From Brevundimonas sp. UBA5936 (lineage in GTDB: Bacteria > Pseudomonadota > Alphaproteobacteria > Caulobacterales > Caulobacteraceae), in assembly GCA_002430835.1 (NCBI GenBank), contig DJDA01000111.1, positions 1-54,080 on the forward strand: a stretch of 54,080 nt of DNA, given 5' to 3'. The notes beneath the pieces are model-generated. The model was not told where the DNA came from, ran no database searches, and saw only the letters and a program-made list of their open reading frames with translations. Both the position numbers and the translations under genes were made by a program. Shown one piece after another: positions 34,885-44,116 of this stretch; the stretch's first letter is position 1, and each line of letters opens with the position of its first letter.

Positions 34885-35871
34885 TTACGGGCGGCTGGCC
34901 ATGCCAAACTTGACCGGAGTCGTGTCCGCCTTGCCGCCGCCGCTGCGGTCCACGCCCCACAGCAGGATGATCGGCGCGCCCACATAGATGGACGAGAAGG
35001 TGCCGATCACGACGCCGAAGGCCAGGGTAATCGAGAAGCCGCGCAAGGCCTCACCGCCGAAGATCGCCAGAACGATCAGCACGATCACGGTCGTCAGGCC
35101 GGTGATGATGGTCCGCGAGAGGGTCTCGTTGATCGACAGGTCGATCACCTCGCGCAGTGGCATGACCTTGTACTTGCGCAGGTTCTCACGAAGGCGGTCG
35201 AACACGACGACGGTATCGTTCATCGAGTAGCCGATGACCGTCAGCAGCGCCGCGACCAGGTTCAGGCTGAACTCCATCCGCAGGGCGACGATCAGGCCGA
35301 ACGTCAACGCCACGTCGTGCAGCAGGCCCGCCACGGCGCCGATGCCGAACTGCCACGGGAAGCGGAAGGCGATGTAGAGGAACATCAGCACCACAGCCAC
35401 CAGCAGAGCCATTACGCCGTTGCCCAGCAGCTCGCCCGAGACCTTCGAGCCCACGACGCTGACGCCCGAATAGGCCACATCGCCGACGGCTTCGCTGATC
35501 GCACCTTCAACCTTCTGGACGACGGCCGTCTGGTCTTCGTTTTCCGGCACCTGGAAGCGGACGATGGCGGTCGAGCCGTCGTCCAGGTTGGTGTCGCGTC
35601 GCGCGATGCCCTGCACCTGGACATCGCCCAGATCCAGGCCGCTGACGGCGCCGCGCAACTTGTCCAGCTCCAGCACCTGCCCGGCCGGCTTGGCGACTTC
35701 CATCGAGGCGCCGCCTCGGAAGTCGATGCCCAGGTTCAGACCGGGGTAGAAGCAGCCGATGATCGCCGCCACCGTCAGGATCGCCGACAGCACGGCGAAA
35801 CCCTTGGCGTATTTGACGAACTGGAAGTTCGTCTTGTGCGGCAGCAGTTTGATAAGAGGCCAACCGTTCAT
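34885..35871 (-). CDS. secF: Protein translocase subunit SecF
   Basis: 328 residues from ATG 35871, chosen because GGAG sits eight bases before it. GTG 35880 and ATG 35877 are nearby alternatives, the first overlapping the secD stop. The protein has six membrane helices and the SecF blocks GLNLGIDFRGGASMEV (about 43-58), SGELLGNGVMALLVAVVLM, SMNDTVVVFDRLRENLRKY and TRTIITGLTTVIVLIVL-like helix. It forms with SecD the proton-driven complex that helps release exported proteins. Operon yajC-secD-secF. Confidence 0.96.
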   Translation of the reverse strand: MNGWPLIKLLPHKTNFQFVKYAKGFAVLSAILTVAAIIGCFYPGLNLGIDFRGGASMEVAKPAGQVLELDKLRGAVSGLDLGDVQVQGIARRDTNLDDGSTAIVRFQVPENEDQTAVVQKVEGAISEAVGDVAYSGVSVVGSKVSGELLGNGVMALLVAVVLMFLYIAFRFPWQFGIGAVAGLLHDVALTFGLIVALRMEFSLNLVAALLTVIGYSMNDTVVVFDRLRENLRKYKVMPLREVIDLSINETLSRTIITGLTTVIVLIVLAIFGGEALRGFSITLAFGVVIGTFSSIYVGAPIILLWGVDRSGGGKADTTPVKFGMASRP

Positions 35872-35876
35872 CGACA

Positions 35877-37475
35877 TCACTCCGCGATCGGCAGTTTCTT
35901 CGGCTTGGCGATCTTGAGCCAGTAGCCGAGCAGGACTTGGGCCGTCAGCACCGAAGAGAAGACGGAGGTGAAGACGCCGATGGTCAGTGTCCAGGCGAAG
36001 CCGCGCACGGGCCCGGCGCCGAACATGAACATGATGAGCGCCGCCACCAGGGTGGTCAGGTTGGCGTCGATGATGGTGCCCATGGCGCGGTTGAAGCCCG
36101 CATCCATCGACGCCACCACGGAACGTCCCTGACGCGCCTCGTCGCGCATCCGTTCATAGATCAGCACGTTGGCGTCGACGGCCACGGCGAAGGTCAGGAT
36201 CAGACCGGCGATGCCCGGCAACGTCAACGTGGCCTGGGTCAGCGACATGGCCGCGACGATCAGGATGCCGTTCAGGATCAGGCCGATCACGGAAATACCG
36301 CCGAACAGGAAGCCGTAGGCCAGGATCATGAAGACCACGATGACCGCGAAGCCCAGGGCGGTCGACAAGGCGCCCGCCGCCACGGCGTCAGCGCCCAGTT
36401 CGGCGGTGACGACGCGGCGTTCCTCGACCTTCAGCGGAGCCGGCAGGGCGCCGCCGTTCAGCAGGTTCACCAATTCAGACGCCGAAGCGATGGTGAAGCT
36501 GCCGGTGATCTGCCCCCGGCCGCCGGTGATCGGCGACTGGATGGTGGGGGCCGAAATGACCTTGCCGTCCAGGATGATGGCGAAGGGCTTGCCGATGTTC
36601 TGGGCGGTCGCCTCGCCGAAACGGCGCGAACCCTGGCTGTCGAACTGGAAGTCGATGGCCGGGCGGTTGTTCTGATCGGCGCCGACGCTGGCGCGGGTCA
36701 GGTTCTCGCCCGAGACCAGGATACGGCGCTTGACCAGGAAGGGGGTGCCCAGATCATCAACCAACAGTTCGGCGTCCGGCGGCACGCGACCAGCCAGGGC
36801 GTCGGTCAACCCCGTCGGCGAAGTATCGACCATCTGGAAGGTCAGCTGAGCCGTACGGCCCACCAGGCGCTCCAGCTCCGCCGGATCGCTCTGACCCGGC
36901 GCCTGGATGACGATGCGGTCGGCGCCCTGACGGATGATGGCGATTTCCTTGGTGCCCGAGCTGTCCAGACGGCGGCGCACGACCTCGATCGACTGATCGA
37001 CAGCGGTCGCGCCCATGCTGGCCAGGGCCGCGTCGGTGAAGGCGTAGCGGATACGGCCGCCGCCCAGCTTAGTCGCCACGCGGTCCGGCTGGCCCGTCGC
37101 GCCAGCGCCCTGCTGGGCCATGGTGCGCAGGGTGTTGAAGGCCGTGTCATAGGCCGCGCCCTCGGCGACGGTCACGACGACGCCGCCCGCCTCGCGCTGC
37201 ATGCCCGCGATGTTGACCTGGTCTTCCCGCAGGGAAACCCGAACGTCTTCCATCAGGTTGGAAATGCGCTTCTCGCGCATCTCGGGTACATCGACCTCGA
37301 GCAGGAGGTAGGAGCCCCCCTGAAGGTCCAGGCCCAGGTTCAGGCCGTTGCTCGGGAGCCAGCTTGGCAGAGCTTCGCGCTGCGCCGGCGACAGCACGCT
37401 CGGATAGGCCAGGAACAACCCGAGGACGAGCGATAGCGCGACCAGGGTGATCTTCCAGCGTGAAAGCTGAATCAT
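35877..37475 (-). CDS. secD: Protein translocase subunit SecD
   Basis: 532 residues. First helix at about 8-28 (WKITLVALSLVLGLFLAYPS). The periplasmic domain has GLNLGLDLQGGSYLLLEVDV and the P1 head with VVRRRLDSSGTKEIAIIRQGADRIVIQAPGQ. The C-terminal helices include VAVDANVLIYERMRDEARQGRSV and RAMGTIIDANLTTLVAALIMF. Length is below that of E. coli SecD (615), normal for alphaproteobacteria. It is 48 bases past yajC and overlaps the secF start region. Confidence 0.97.
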   Translation of the reverse strand: MIQLSRWKITLVALSLVLGLFLAYPSVLSPAQREALPSWLPSNGLNLGLDLQGGSYLLLEVDVPEMREKRISNLMEDVRVSLREDQVNIAGMQREAGGVVVTVAEGAAYDTAFNTLRTMAQQGAGATGQPDRVATKLGGGRIRYAFTDAALASMGATAVDQSIEVVRRRLDSSGTKEIAIIRQGADRIVIQAPGQSDPAELERLVGRTAQLTFQMVDTSPTGLTDALAGRVPPDAELLVDDLGTPFLVKRRILVSGENLTRASVGADQNNRPAIDFQFDSQGSRRFGEATAQNIGKPFAIILDGKVISAPTIQSPITGGRGQITGSFTIASASELVNLLNGGALPAPLKVEERRVVTAELGADAVAAGALSTALGFAVIVVFMILAYGFLFGGISVIGLILNGILIVAAMSLTQATLTLPGIAGLILTFAVAVDANVLIYERMRDEARQGRSVVASMDAGFNRAMGTIIDANLTTLVAALIMFMFGAGPVRGFAWTLTIGVFTSVFSSVLTAQVLLGYWLKIAKPKKLPIAE

Positions 37476-37523
37476 GTCTCGGTTCTCTTCAGGGCCGGCG
37501 CGCGCCGCGCCGAGGCGAGGCTA

Positions 37524-37838
37524 TCAGCCCTTGTCGTTGGCCGCGATGGCGGTGCGGTTGCGGACTTCGGCGATCATAGCCTTGACCACGCGGACGTTCA
37601 CGCCCTGCGAGATCTCGACCATGGCCTCGGCGTCCTCGACGCGGGTGACCTTGCCGACCATGCCGTTCGACAGGACGACTTCGTCGCCGCGCTTGACGCC
37701 GGCGATCAGGGCCTGGTGCGCCTTCATCCGCTTCTGCTGCGGCCGGATCATCAGGAAGTAGAACAGGATGAAGATCGCGACGATCGGCGCGATCTGGATG
37801 ACTAGGGCCATCAGGCCGCCGTCTTGGGTTGCAGTCAT
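37524..37838 (-). CDS. yajC: Preprotein translocase subunit YajC
   Basis: 104 residues. One membrane helix at about 13-30 (IQIAPIVAIFILFYFLMIRPQQKRMKAHQ) with the typical RPQQKR after it. The soluble tail has GDEVVLSNGMVGKVTRVED. It joins SecDF in the holo-translocon. First gene of the operon. Confidence 0.96.
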   Translation of the reverse strand: MTATQDGGLMALVIQIAPIVAIFILFYFLMIRPQQKRMKAHQALIAGVKRGDEVVLSNGMVGKVTRVEDAEAMVEISQGVNVRVVKAMIAEVRNRTAIAANDKG

Positions 37839-37947
37839 TGGAAACTCCCCGACGCGGGCCGCGCCTTCATCGGGGGCCCATCAAAAACAAGGCGCGGAAC
37901 CTAGGGCGCGCCGGGCCGATTTGCAACGCGACGCAGTGACAAGAGCA

Positions 37948-37967
37948 TCCGGGCGTCGCCGCCCGGA
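37948..37967 (-). terminator. Hairpin after the NlpD-like gene
   Basis: TCCGGGCG and CGCCCGGA around TCGC. It lies 18 bases past the stop codon of the gene at 37985. It is followed on the minus strand by TGCTCTTG, only a weak T-run. Confidence 0.55.
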
Positions 37968-37984
37968 CACGTCTTTTCATCCAA

Positions 37985-39079
37985 TCAGCGCGGAAGCACC
38001 GTCAGCGGGTCCAGGGCGACCGGATCATCGCCGCGCATCTGACGCACTTCGTAATGGATCGACGGGCGTCCATCGCCCGCCGTCAGACCCACCGTGCCAA
38101 TGGCTTGACCAGCCCGAACCTGCGCCCCGTCCCGCACCGTGGCCGAGCCCAGATGGCCGTAGACCGTGCGCCATCCGTCGCGGTGAACGACCAGCACCGT
38201 CAGCCCCTGCCCGACGATGTCATCGCCGACATAGGCCACCGTGCCGTCGGCCGAGGCCTTCACCTCGGTTCCGGCCGAAGCGCCGATGTTGATGCCGTTG
38301 TTGCGCTCACCCATGCCCACCGGACCGAAGCGACGCAGGATGTCACCACGCACCGGCCATTGCAGGGCCAGCGGTTGACCGACCGCCGTCGAGGGCGTGC
38401 GAACTGGCGAAGCAGGCGTCGCCGCAGCGGGCGCGCGAGGCGGCGGCAACGGCGCATTACCGCTGGGCGGCGGCGGCGGCGGAGGAACCACGCCGCTGTT
38501 CGGCGTACGCACGCCGACAGGCGACGGCCCCATGGCGTAAGGATCAGTCCCGGCGTCCACCGCGCTGTCCGGCAGGATGATGCGTTGCCCAGCCGAGATC
38601 GCGCCGCGCGGCCCCAGGCCGTTCAGATCGATCAGAATCTGCACTGGCGTACGGAAACGACGCCCCACGCCCGAGATGGTGTCGCCCGGCTGGATCACAT
38701 AGGTCGCGCCAGGCATCGAGGGATTGCCTGCGGCGGGGGGCGGCGTCACCGTGACCGGGGCGCCGGTCGAGGGATAGGCTGGACCGCCCGGAGGGGGCAG
38801 GCCGCCGCCCTCGATGCTGCCGGCCGGAGCACGCGGCCCTTCCTCGTACGGCGGAGGCGCAGGCTGCTGCGGCTGTGTCGCCGGGCCCTGGTAATAGGGA
38901 TTGTTCGGGTAGGCGCCGGGCTGCTGGCCCTGGGGTTGCCCCGGCTGTTGCGGATAGCCGCCCGCCCCCGTCGGCCGGGTCGAATAGCGCGGCTCGCTCG
39001 GATAGGTCGAACACGCCGTAACCGCCAGCGCCCCGCCGACGACAACCGCCGCCCTGATCCAGCCTGTGAAGCCGCTCAT
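37985..39079 (-). CDS. NlpD-like lipoprotein (LysM + degenerate LytM)
   Basis: 364 residues from ATG 39079, preceded by GGAGAG. Signal peptide with lipobox VTAC (C23). Domains: a Pro/Gln/Gly-rich linker at 25-120, one LysM at about 127-170 (YVIQPGDTISGVGRRF), a second Pro-rich linker with PPPPPPP, and a LytM domain at about 245-355. In the LytM part the first metal-ligand block reads NNGINIGA in place of HxxxD, so it cannot bind zinc; later GHLGS and SIHYEVRQ remain. Such inactive members (NlpD, EnvC) activate cell-wall amidases during division. The alternative is an enzyme-dead structural protein. Confidence 0.88.
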   Translation of the reverse strand: MSGFTGWIRAAVVVGGALAVTACSTYPSEPRYSTRPTGAGGYPQQPGQPQGQQPGAYPNNPYYQGPATQPQQPAPPPYEEGPRAPAGSIEGGGLPPPGGPAYPSTGAPVTVTPPPAAGNPSMPGATYVIQPGDTISGVGRRFRTPVQILIDLNGLGPRGAISAGQRIILPDSAVDAGTDPYAMGPSPVGVRTPNSGVVPPPPPPPSGNAPLPPPRAPAAATPASPVRTPSTAVGQPLALQWPVRGDILRRFGPVGMGERNNGINIGASAGTEVKASADGTVAYVGDDIVGQGLTVLVVHRDGWRTVYGHLGSATVRDGAQVRAGQAIGTVGLTAGDGRPSIHYEVRQMRGDDPVALDPLTVLPR

Positions 39080-39205
39080 GCGTCTCTCCGTATTAACCTT
39101 GTTCAGCATTCGAACCCGGTTTGCCCCGGTCCGCCGCCAAATCCAACCCAATAACCCGCGCGAAAGTGGGGCGGAAAGGTTAATGGAGCGGTGAGATTTC
39201 GCTCC

Positions 39206-39850
39206 TCAACCCTCTTTCGCCGTACCCTCGACCAGCGGCACGAAGCGAACTTCGCACAGGCTCTCGCGCTGGAAACTGCCGTCCGGCTGGCCCGTGTAGC
39301 GGTTCAGCATCTGCACCGAGGTGCGTCCCACCGGCGCGACCAGAACACCGCCTGGCTTCAACTGTTTCAGCAGCTCGGTCGGCTCATGCGGCGAAGCGGC
39401 TGTGACCATGATGCGGTCGAACGGCGCCTGCTCCATCCAGCCTTGCCCGCCGTCGCCATGGCGAGTGAAGACATTATCTATGCCGAGTATTTTCAATCGG
39501 TTTTCGGCCTCACTTAAGAGACTTTTGTAGCGCTCGACCGAATAGACGAAACGCGCCATCCGGCTGAGGACCGCGCACTGATAGCCGCTGCCGGTGCCGA
39601 TCTCGAGCACGCGATGGCGCGGCTGAACGTCCAGCGCCTGGGTCATCAGGCCAACGATGAAGGGCTGGCTGATCGTCTGGGCGCAGTCGATCGGCAGGGC
39701 CTGATCCTCCCACGCCTGATCGAGGAACTTCTCATGGACGAAGACGGCGCGATCTATGGACTCCATCGCCTTCAGAACCCGCGCGTCCGTCACCCCCTGA
39801 CGCCGCAGCGACAGGATCAATCGGCCCGCGCGGTCGTCCCTGAGGCTCAT
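39206..39850 (-). CDS. pcm: Protein-L-isoaspartate O-methyltransferase
   Basis: 214 residues. S-adenosylmethionine-binding core VLEIGTGSGYQCAVLSRM. Preceded by the Pcm-typical QAWEDQALPIDCAQTISQPFIVGLMTQAL and followed by VFTRHGDGGQGWMEQAPFDRIMVTAASPHEPTELLKQLKPGGVLVAPVG. It methylates isoaspartyl residues in damaged proteins. The ATG overlaps the surE stop by four bases (ATGA), giving the well-known surE-pcm arrangement. Confidence 0.95.
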   Translation of the reverse strand: MSLRDDRAGRLILSLRRQGVTDARVLKAMESIDRAVFVHEKFLDQAWEDQALPIDCAQTISQPFIVGLMTQALDVQPRHRVLEIGTGSGYQCAVLSRMARFVYSVERYKSLLSEAENRLKILGIDNVFTRHGDGGQGWMEQAPFDRIMVTAASPHEPTELLKQLKPGGVLVAPVGRTSVQMLNRYTGQPDGSFQRESLCEVRFVPLVEGTAKEG

Positions 39851-40638
39851 TTTTCCTGCGGCCCCTTGGGCGGCGCCCCGCCCAGCACCTTCTTCAGATC
39901 GTTGACCGACTGCATGTGCGTCAGGTCGATATGCAGCGGCGTGACCGAGATGCGGCCCTCGTCCATGGCGCGCAGGTCAGTGCCGTCAGCGTGCTCCTGC
40001 GGCGCGCCGCGGAAGGCCATCCAGTAGTAGTCGCGGCCGCGCAGGTCGGTGCGGCGGATAGCGTGCATTTCGCCGATGTCGCGGAAGCCCTGGCGCGTCA
40101 CTTCGACCGTCTTGACCAGTTCGGGCGGCAGGCGCGGGAAGTTGACGTTCATGACCACGCCCTCCCCCCATTTCTGTTCCAGCAGACGGGCGACGATGCC
40201 GGGACCGAAGGCCTCAGCCGTTTCCCAATGGGCGATCGCCTCGTCGTGGAAACGCTCCAGCGACTGTGACAGGGCGATGGAGCGGATGCCGAAGGCCATG
40301 CCCTGAAGGGCGCCCGCCACCGTGCCGGAATAGCTGACGTCCTCGCCGACGTTGTGGCCGCGATTGACGCCCGACAGCACCAGATCAGGCTTCTCGGGCA
40401 TGATGTCGTTGACGGCCAGGATGACGCAGTCCGTCGGGGTGCCGGTCACGGCGAACCGCTTGTCGCCCAGTTGATTGACGCGCAGCGGCTCGGTCAGGGT
40501 GATGCCCCGCCCCTTGGCCGACTGCTCGGTCTGGGGCGCGACGACCCAGACATCGTCCGACAGGGCGCGGGCGATCTTCTCCAGGCAGGCCAGGCCCTCG
40601 GCCTCGATGCCGTCGTCGTTGGTTAGAAGGATACGCAT
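39847..40638 (-). CDS. surE: 5'/3'-nucleotidase SurE
   Basis: 263 residues. The SurE signature MRILLTNDDGIEAEGLACLE with the metal-binding Asp pair is at the N-terminus, and SGVNRGHNVGEDVSYSGTVAGALQG follows. It is a phosphatase acting on nucleoside 5'- and 3'-monophosphates. The start overlaps the serS stop by one base (TGATG) and the stop overlaps pcm, so serS, surE and pcm form one operon. Confidence 0.96.
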   Translation of the reverse strand: MRILLTNDDGIEAEGLACLEKIARALSDDVWVVAPQTEQSAKGRGITLTEPLRVNQLGDKRFAVTGTPTDCVILAVNDIMPEKPDLVLSGVNRGHNVGEDVSYSGTVAGALQGMAFGIRSIALSQSLERFHDEAIAHWETAEAFGPGIVARLLEQKWGEGVVMNVNFPRLPPELVKTVEVTRQGFRDIGEMHAIRRTDLRGRDYYWMAFRGAPQEHADGTDLRAMDEGRISVTPLHIDLTHMQSVNDLKKVLGGAPPKGPQEK

Positions 40639-41933
40639 CAGTTGGACGCTACGCCTACAGTCTTGAGTCCGCCCATATAGGGCTGCAGGGCGGCCGGAAC
40701 CGCGATGGTCCCGTCCTCCTGCTGATAGTTTTCCATCACCGCGACCAGGGTGCGGCCGACCGCCAGACCCGAGCCGTTCAGGGTGTGCAGGAACTCGGTC
40801 TTCTTCTCGCCCGCGCGCTTGAACCGGGCGTCCATGCGCCGGGCCTGGAAGTCGCCGCAGTTCGAGCAGGAGCTGATCTCGCGATAGGTGTTCTGCGAAG
40901 GCAGCCAGACCTCGAGGTCATAGGTCTTCTGCGCCGAGAAACCCATGTCGCCCTTGCACAGCAGCACCTTGCGATAGGGCAGCTCCAGCGCCTGCAGCAC
41001 CGCCTCGGCGCAGCCGGTCATGCGCTCATGTTCAGCCTCAGAGTCCTCGGGGCGGCAGATGGAGACCATCTCGACCTTGGAGAACTGGTGCTGGCGGATC
41101 AGGCCGCGCGTATCGCGCCCCGCCGACCCGGCCTCGGCGCGGAAGCACGGCGTCAGGGCGGTCAGACGCATGGGCTGGGCCACCTCGTCCTCGGACAGGA
41201 TCTGCTCGCGCACGAGGTTGGTCAGGGAGACTTCGGCGGTGGGGATCAGCAGATGCTCGCCCGCGCGGAACAGGTCTTCCTCGAACTTCGGCAACTGGCC
41301 AGTGCCGAACATGGCGTCGTCCTTGACCATGTAGGGCGGTGCGACTTCCTGATACCCGTGTGTGTCGGTCTGCAGGTCCAGCATGAACTGGCCGATGGCG
41401 CGTTCCAGACGCGCCAGCTGGCCCTTCAGCACGGCGAAGCGCGAACCGGACATCTTCGCGGCGGCTTCGAAGTCTAGCAGGCCCAAAGCCTCGCCCAGAT
41501 CAGCGTGATCCTTGGCTGGCCCCGTCGTGCGCGGCTCGCCCCATTTCAGGACTTCGACGTTGTCGTTCTCGTCCTCGCCGTCCGGCACGTCGGCGGCGGC
41601 CAGATTCTTCAGCCCGGCCAGCAGGTCGCGCAATTCAGCGCCCTTGGCGGTTTCGGCCTCGCCCGCATCGACAATCTCGCTCTTGAGAGCTTCAACCTCG
41701 GCCTTCAGGCGGTCGGCCTCGGCCATGTCCTTCTTGCCCATGGCCGCGCCGATGGCCTTGGAAGCGGCGTTGCGTTTGGCCAGGGCGTCCTGACCGCGCG
41801 TCTGGGCGGCGCGCAGGTCGACGTCCAGCGCCAGAATGCGCGCGACGACATCGGCGGCGTCATCCACGCCGCGCGACGACCAGCCCGCAACGAAGGCTTC
41901 GGGATTGTCGCGAATGGCTCGGATATCGTGCAT
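40638..41933 (-). CDS. serS: Serine--tRNA ligase
   Basis: 431 residues from ATG 41933 (MHDIRAIRDNPEAF); the frame is open 69 bases upstream without homology. The N-terminal coiled-coil arm is at about 25-100 (ARTRGQDALAKRNAASK-like and MAEADRLKAEVEALKSE). Class II motifs include LTALTPCFRAEAGSAGRDTRGLIRQHQFSKVEMV and the C-terminal LNGSGLAVGRTLVAVMENYQQEDGTI. It charges tRNA-Ser and tRNA-Sec. First gene of the serS-surE-pcm operon. Confidence 0.97.
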   Translation of the reverse strand: MHDIRAIRDNPEAFVAGWSSRGVDDAADVVARILALDVDLRAAQTRGQDALAKRNAASKAIGAAMGKKDMAEADRLKAEVEALKSEIVDAGEAETAKGAELRDLLAGLKNLAAADVPDGEDENDNVEVLKWGEPRTTGPAKDHADLGEALGLLDFEAAAKMSGSRFAVLKGQLARLERAIGQFMLDLQTDTHGYQEVAPPYMVKDDAMFGTGQLPKFEEDLFRAGEHLLIPTAEVSLTNLVREQILSEDEVAQPMRLTALTPCFRAEAGSAGRDTRGLIRQHQFSKVEMVSICRPEDSEAEHERMTGCAEAVLQALELPYRKVLLCKGDMGFSAQKTYDLEVWLPSQNTYREISSCSNCGDFQARRMDARFKRAGEKKTEFLHTLNGSGLAVGRTLVAVMENYQQEDGTIAVPAALQPYMGGLKTVGVASN

Positions 41934-42019
41934 GGCGTCGCTCTTTCGGCGCTCAAGGAAGGGAGAGCCGAAGGCTGTAGCGCCCCGCGCGGAGTCGGGC
42001 AAACCCCGCGCCCGATTTC

Positions 42020-43327
42020 TTAACCCTGACGCGTCGCCGTCACCTTGATCTCGACGCCGATGGCCTTGGACACCCAGTCGCCGCCCGCGTCGGACATCAT
42101 GCCCATGTTCAGCGCCGTGCGGTCCAGCTCCAGCTTGCCCGCGACCGTGGCCGTGCCGCTCGCCTCGTCGAAGGTGAAGGGCAGGACGACCGGGACCGTC
42201 GTCGTCTTGATGCGCAGGGTTCCCGTCGCCTCATAGCGGTTGCCGCCCAGCGCCTTGAACGTCGTCGCTTCGAAGCGGGCGGTCGGATAGGTCGACGCGT
42301 CGAACCATTCGGCGCCCGGCAGGCTGCCTTCCTGGGTGGCGTCGCCGGTCTTGGCCGTGCCGGTCTGGACCGTCACCACGGCTTTCGATCCAGCCAGATC
42401 GGCCGGGTCGAACCAGACTTGCGCGTCCCACTGCTCGAACCGGCCGGTGAAGGCCTTGCCGGTGTGGGTTCCGGTGAACTGGATGGTCGAGGCGGCCTTG
42501 TCCACGGTCCAGGCGGCGGCCGCGCCCGGCGTCACAGCGGCGTCAGCCGCAGGCGCGGCGGCAGGCGCCGAGGCGACCGCCTGCCCCTCCGTCTTGGGCG
42601 CAGGCTTGGCCGCCAGTCCGAAGGCGGCGCCGATCACGACCACGAAGGCCACGCCCGCTAGCCGCTCGGCCCAGCGCAGGGCCAGCGTCGGCTCGGGCGC
42701 GACACCATGCGCGTCACCGCCATGCGGCAGGACCGGGATCATGTGCGACAGCACGCCGTCGCGCTCAAAGAACTGATGCTTCAGCGCCGCCCCGACGTGC
42801 AGGGCGACTAGCACGATCGCGCCCCACGCCAGCTTGCTGTGCGCACCCATGGCCATCCAGGCTGTCGTGCGACGGGCGGCTTCGGAGGCGTGCTCGATGA
42901 ACGGCAGATGCGGAATGGTGAACAGGCCGAACCAGCTGGTCGCCACGGCCAACGGCGTGTCCGTGACCACGGCCCAGCCGGTCGAGACATAGGCCCAACC
43001 CGTCAGCGGCAGGGCCAGCATCAGGGCGTAAAAGGCGGCGTGCGTCGCCCGCGCGGCGAATTGCTCCCACCCCTTCATGGCGCCGGGCAGGGCCGGAACC
43101 GGGTGCGTCAGCCGCCACGCGATCCGCAGCACCGTCAGCGCCAGGATCAGGAAGCCGATCGACTTGTGAATCTGGAAGACGCGATAGGCCAGCGCCTGGC
43201 TGTCCGGCTCGACAATGGCGTCGCTCATCCACCAGCCCATCGGGATCATCGACAGGATGGCGACCGCGATCAACCAGTGCAGGGTGATGGCGACGGCGCT
43301 GTATCGGCTGGGGCGGCGGCGGGTCAT
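42020..43327 (-). CDS. Cytochrome b561 - YceI fusion protein
   Basis: 435 residues. Residues about 1-180 form a cytochrome b561-type diheme membrane domain with four helices and histidines in ITLHWLIAVAI, IHKSIGFLILAL, HAAFYALMLALPLTGW and LHVGAALKHQFFERD. A further helix at about 225-240 precedes an Ala-rich linker (about 245-270). Residues about 275-435 are a YceI lipocalin-like domain: WTVDKAASTIQFTGTHTGKAFTG, with AEWFDASTYPTARFEATTF. Cytochrome b561 moves electrons; YceI binds a polyprenyl/quinone-like ligand. The joined protein suggests electron transfer from quinone in the periplasm. A separate YceI gene lies directly upstream. Confidence 0.88.
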   Translation of the reverse strand: MTRRRPSRYSAVAITLHWLIAVAILSMIPMGWWMSDAIVEPDSQALAYRVFQIHKSIGFLILALTVLRIAWRLTHPVPALPGAMKGWEQFAARATHAAFYALMLALPLTGWAYVSTGWAVVTDTPLAVATSWFGLFTIPHLPFIEHASEAARRTTAWMAMGAHSKLAWGAIVLVALHVGAALKHQFFERDGVLSHMIPVLPHGGDAHGVAPEPTLALRWAERLAGVAFVVVIGAAFGLAAKPAPKTEGQAVASAPAAAPAADAAVTPGAAAAWTVDKAASTIQFTGTHTGKAFTGRFEQWDAQVWFDPADLAGSKAVVTVQTGTAKTGDATQEGSLPGAEWFDASTYPTARFEATTFKALGGNRYEATGTLRIKTTTVPVVLPFTFDEASGTATVAGKLELDRTALNMGMMSDAGGDWVSKAIGVEIKVTATRQG

Positions 43328-43358
43328 GAGAGCTCTCGCGTCAGTCTGAACATGAAGA

Positions 43359-43382
43359 GGGCGGGGCCGAACGGCCCCGCCC
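43359..43382 (-). terminator. Terminator between yceI and the b561-YceI gene
   Basis: GGGCGGGGCC and GGCCCCGCCC around GAAC, followed on the minus strand by TCTTCATG. It lies 20 bases past the yceI stop. Confidence 0.6.
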
Positions 43383-43402
43383 CTTCGTCGTGTCGCAGCC
43401 TA

Positions 43403-44116
43403 TCAGGCGGCGGGAGCCGCCGGAGCCGCCGGGGCGACTTCCTGGATGAACTCGGCGTCGAAGCGGATCGTCACTTCATCGCCGACCGGACCCAGCGCCA
43501 TGCCGAAGTCGGTGCGCTTGAACTTGCCTTCAGCCGAGAAGCCGATGGCCGGCGCCGGCACGAACGGGTGCTTCTCTAGGTCGCCGTTGAAGGTGGCGTC
43601 CAGCGTCACAGGCTTGGTCACGCCCAGGAAGGTCAGGTCGCCCGTCACCTTGGCGGTGCGCGTGCCGGTCAGCTCGACCTTGGTCGACTTGAAGGTGATC
43701 TGCGGGAAGGCCGTGGCGTTCAGGAAGGCCTTGTTCTTGGCGATGTCCTCGCTCCAGCTCTTGAAGCCGGTGGCGGCGTGGGTGCCGACGTAGTCGCCCG
43801 GATAGTTGGCGTCGACCGAAGCCGGATCGATGGTCGCCTCAACCGTGCTGTTGGCCAGGTTGGCGGTGTCCAGCGTGATCTTGGCGTCGAACTTGTTGAA
43901 GCGCGCCGTGTAGTTCGAGATCGAGTTGTGCGGCAGCGACCACTGCAGCGAGGCGTGGGTCGGGTCCATCACATAGACGCCCGAGGTCGCCTTCAGCGCG
44001 ACCGGAGCGGTCGAGGCGGCGTCGGTCGTCGGGGCGCCGGCGGTGTCGGCGGGCTGGCTGCAGGCGGCCAGCAGGGCGGCGGCCGAAACGGCGATCAGGG
44101 CGGCTTTGATCTTCAT
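43403..44116 (-). CDS. YceI-family lipoprotein
   Basis: 237 residues from ATG 44116 (MKIKAALIAVSAAALLAACSQ). Lipobox LAAC. The YceI domain spans about 50-225: YVMDPTHASLQWSLPHNSISNYTARFNKFDAKI, VDANYPGDYVGTHAATGF, TAFPQITFKSTKVEL and GTRTAKVTGDLTFLGVTKPVTLDATF. A periplasmic barrel for isoprenoid quinone-like ligands. The open frame continues upstream for another 416 codons, but that part lies antisense to mutL. It is 76 bases before the b561-YceI fusion, probably co-regulated with it. Confidence 0.92.
   Translation of the reverse strand: MKIKAALIAVSAAALLAACSQPADTAGAPTTDAASTAPVALKATSGVYVMDPTHASLQWSLPHNSISNYTARFNKFDAKITLDTANLANSTVEATIDPASVDANYPGDYVGTHAATGFKSWSEDIAKNKAFLNATAFPQITFKSTKVELTGTRTAKVTGDLTFLGVTKPVTLDATFNGDLEKHPFVPAPAIGFSAEGKFKRTDFGMALGPVGDEVTIRFDAEFIQEVAPAAPAAPAA

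Noticed and set aside
34961..35925. Plus-strand frame through secF (His/Gln/Asp-rich)
   Set aside because: Shadow of secF and secD; typical antisense composition.
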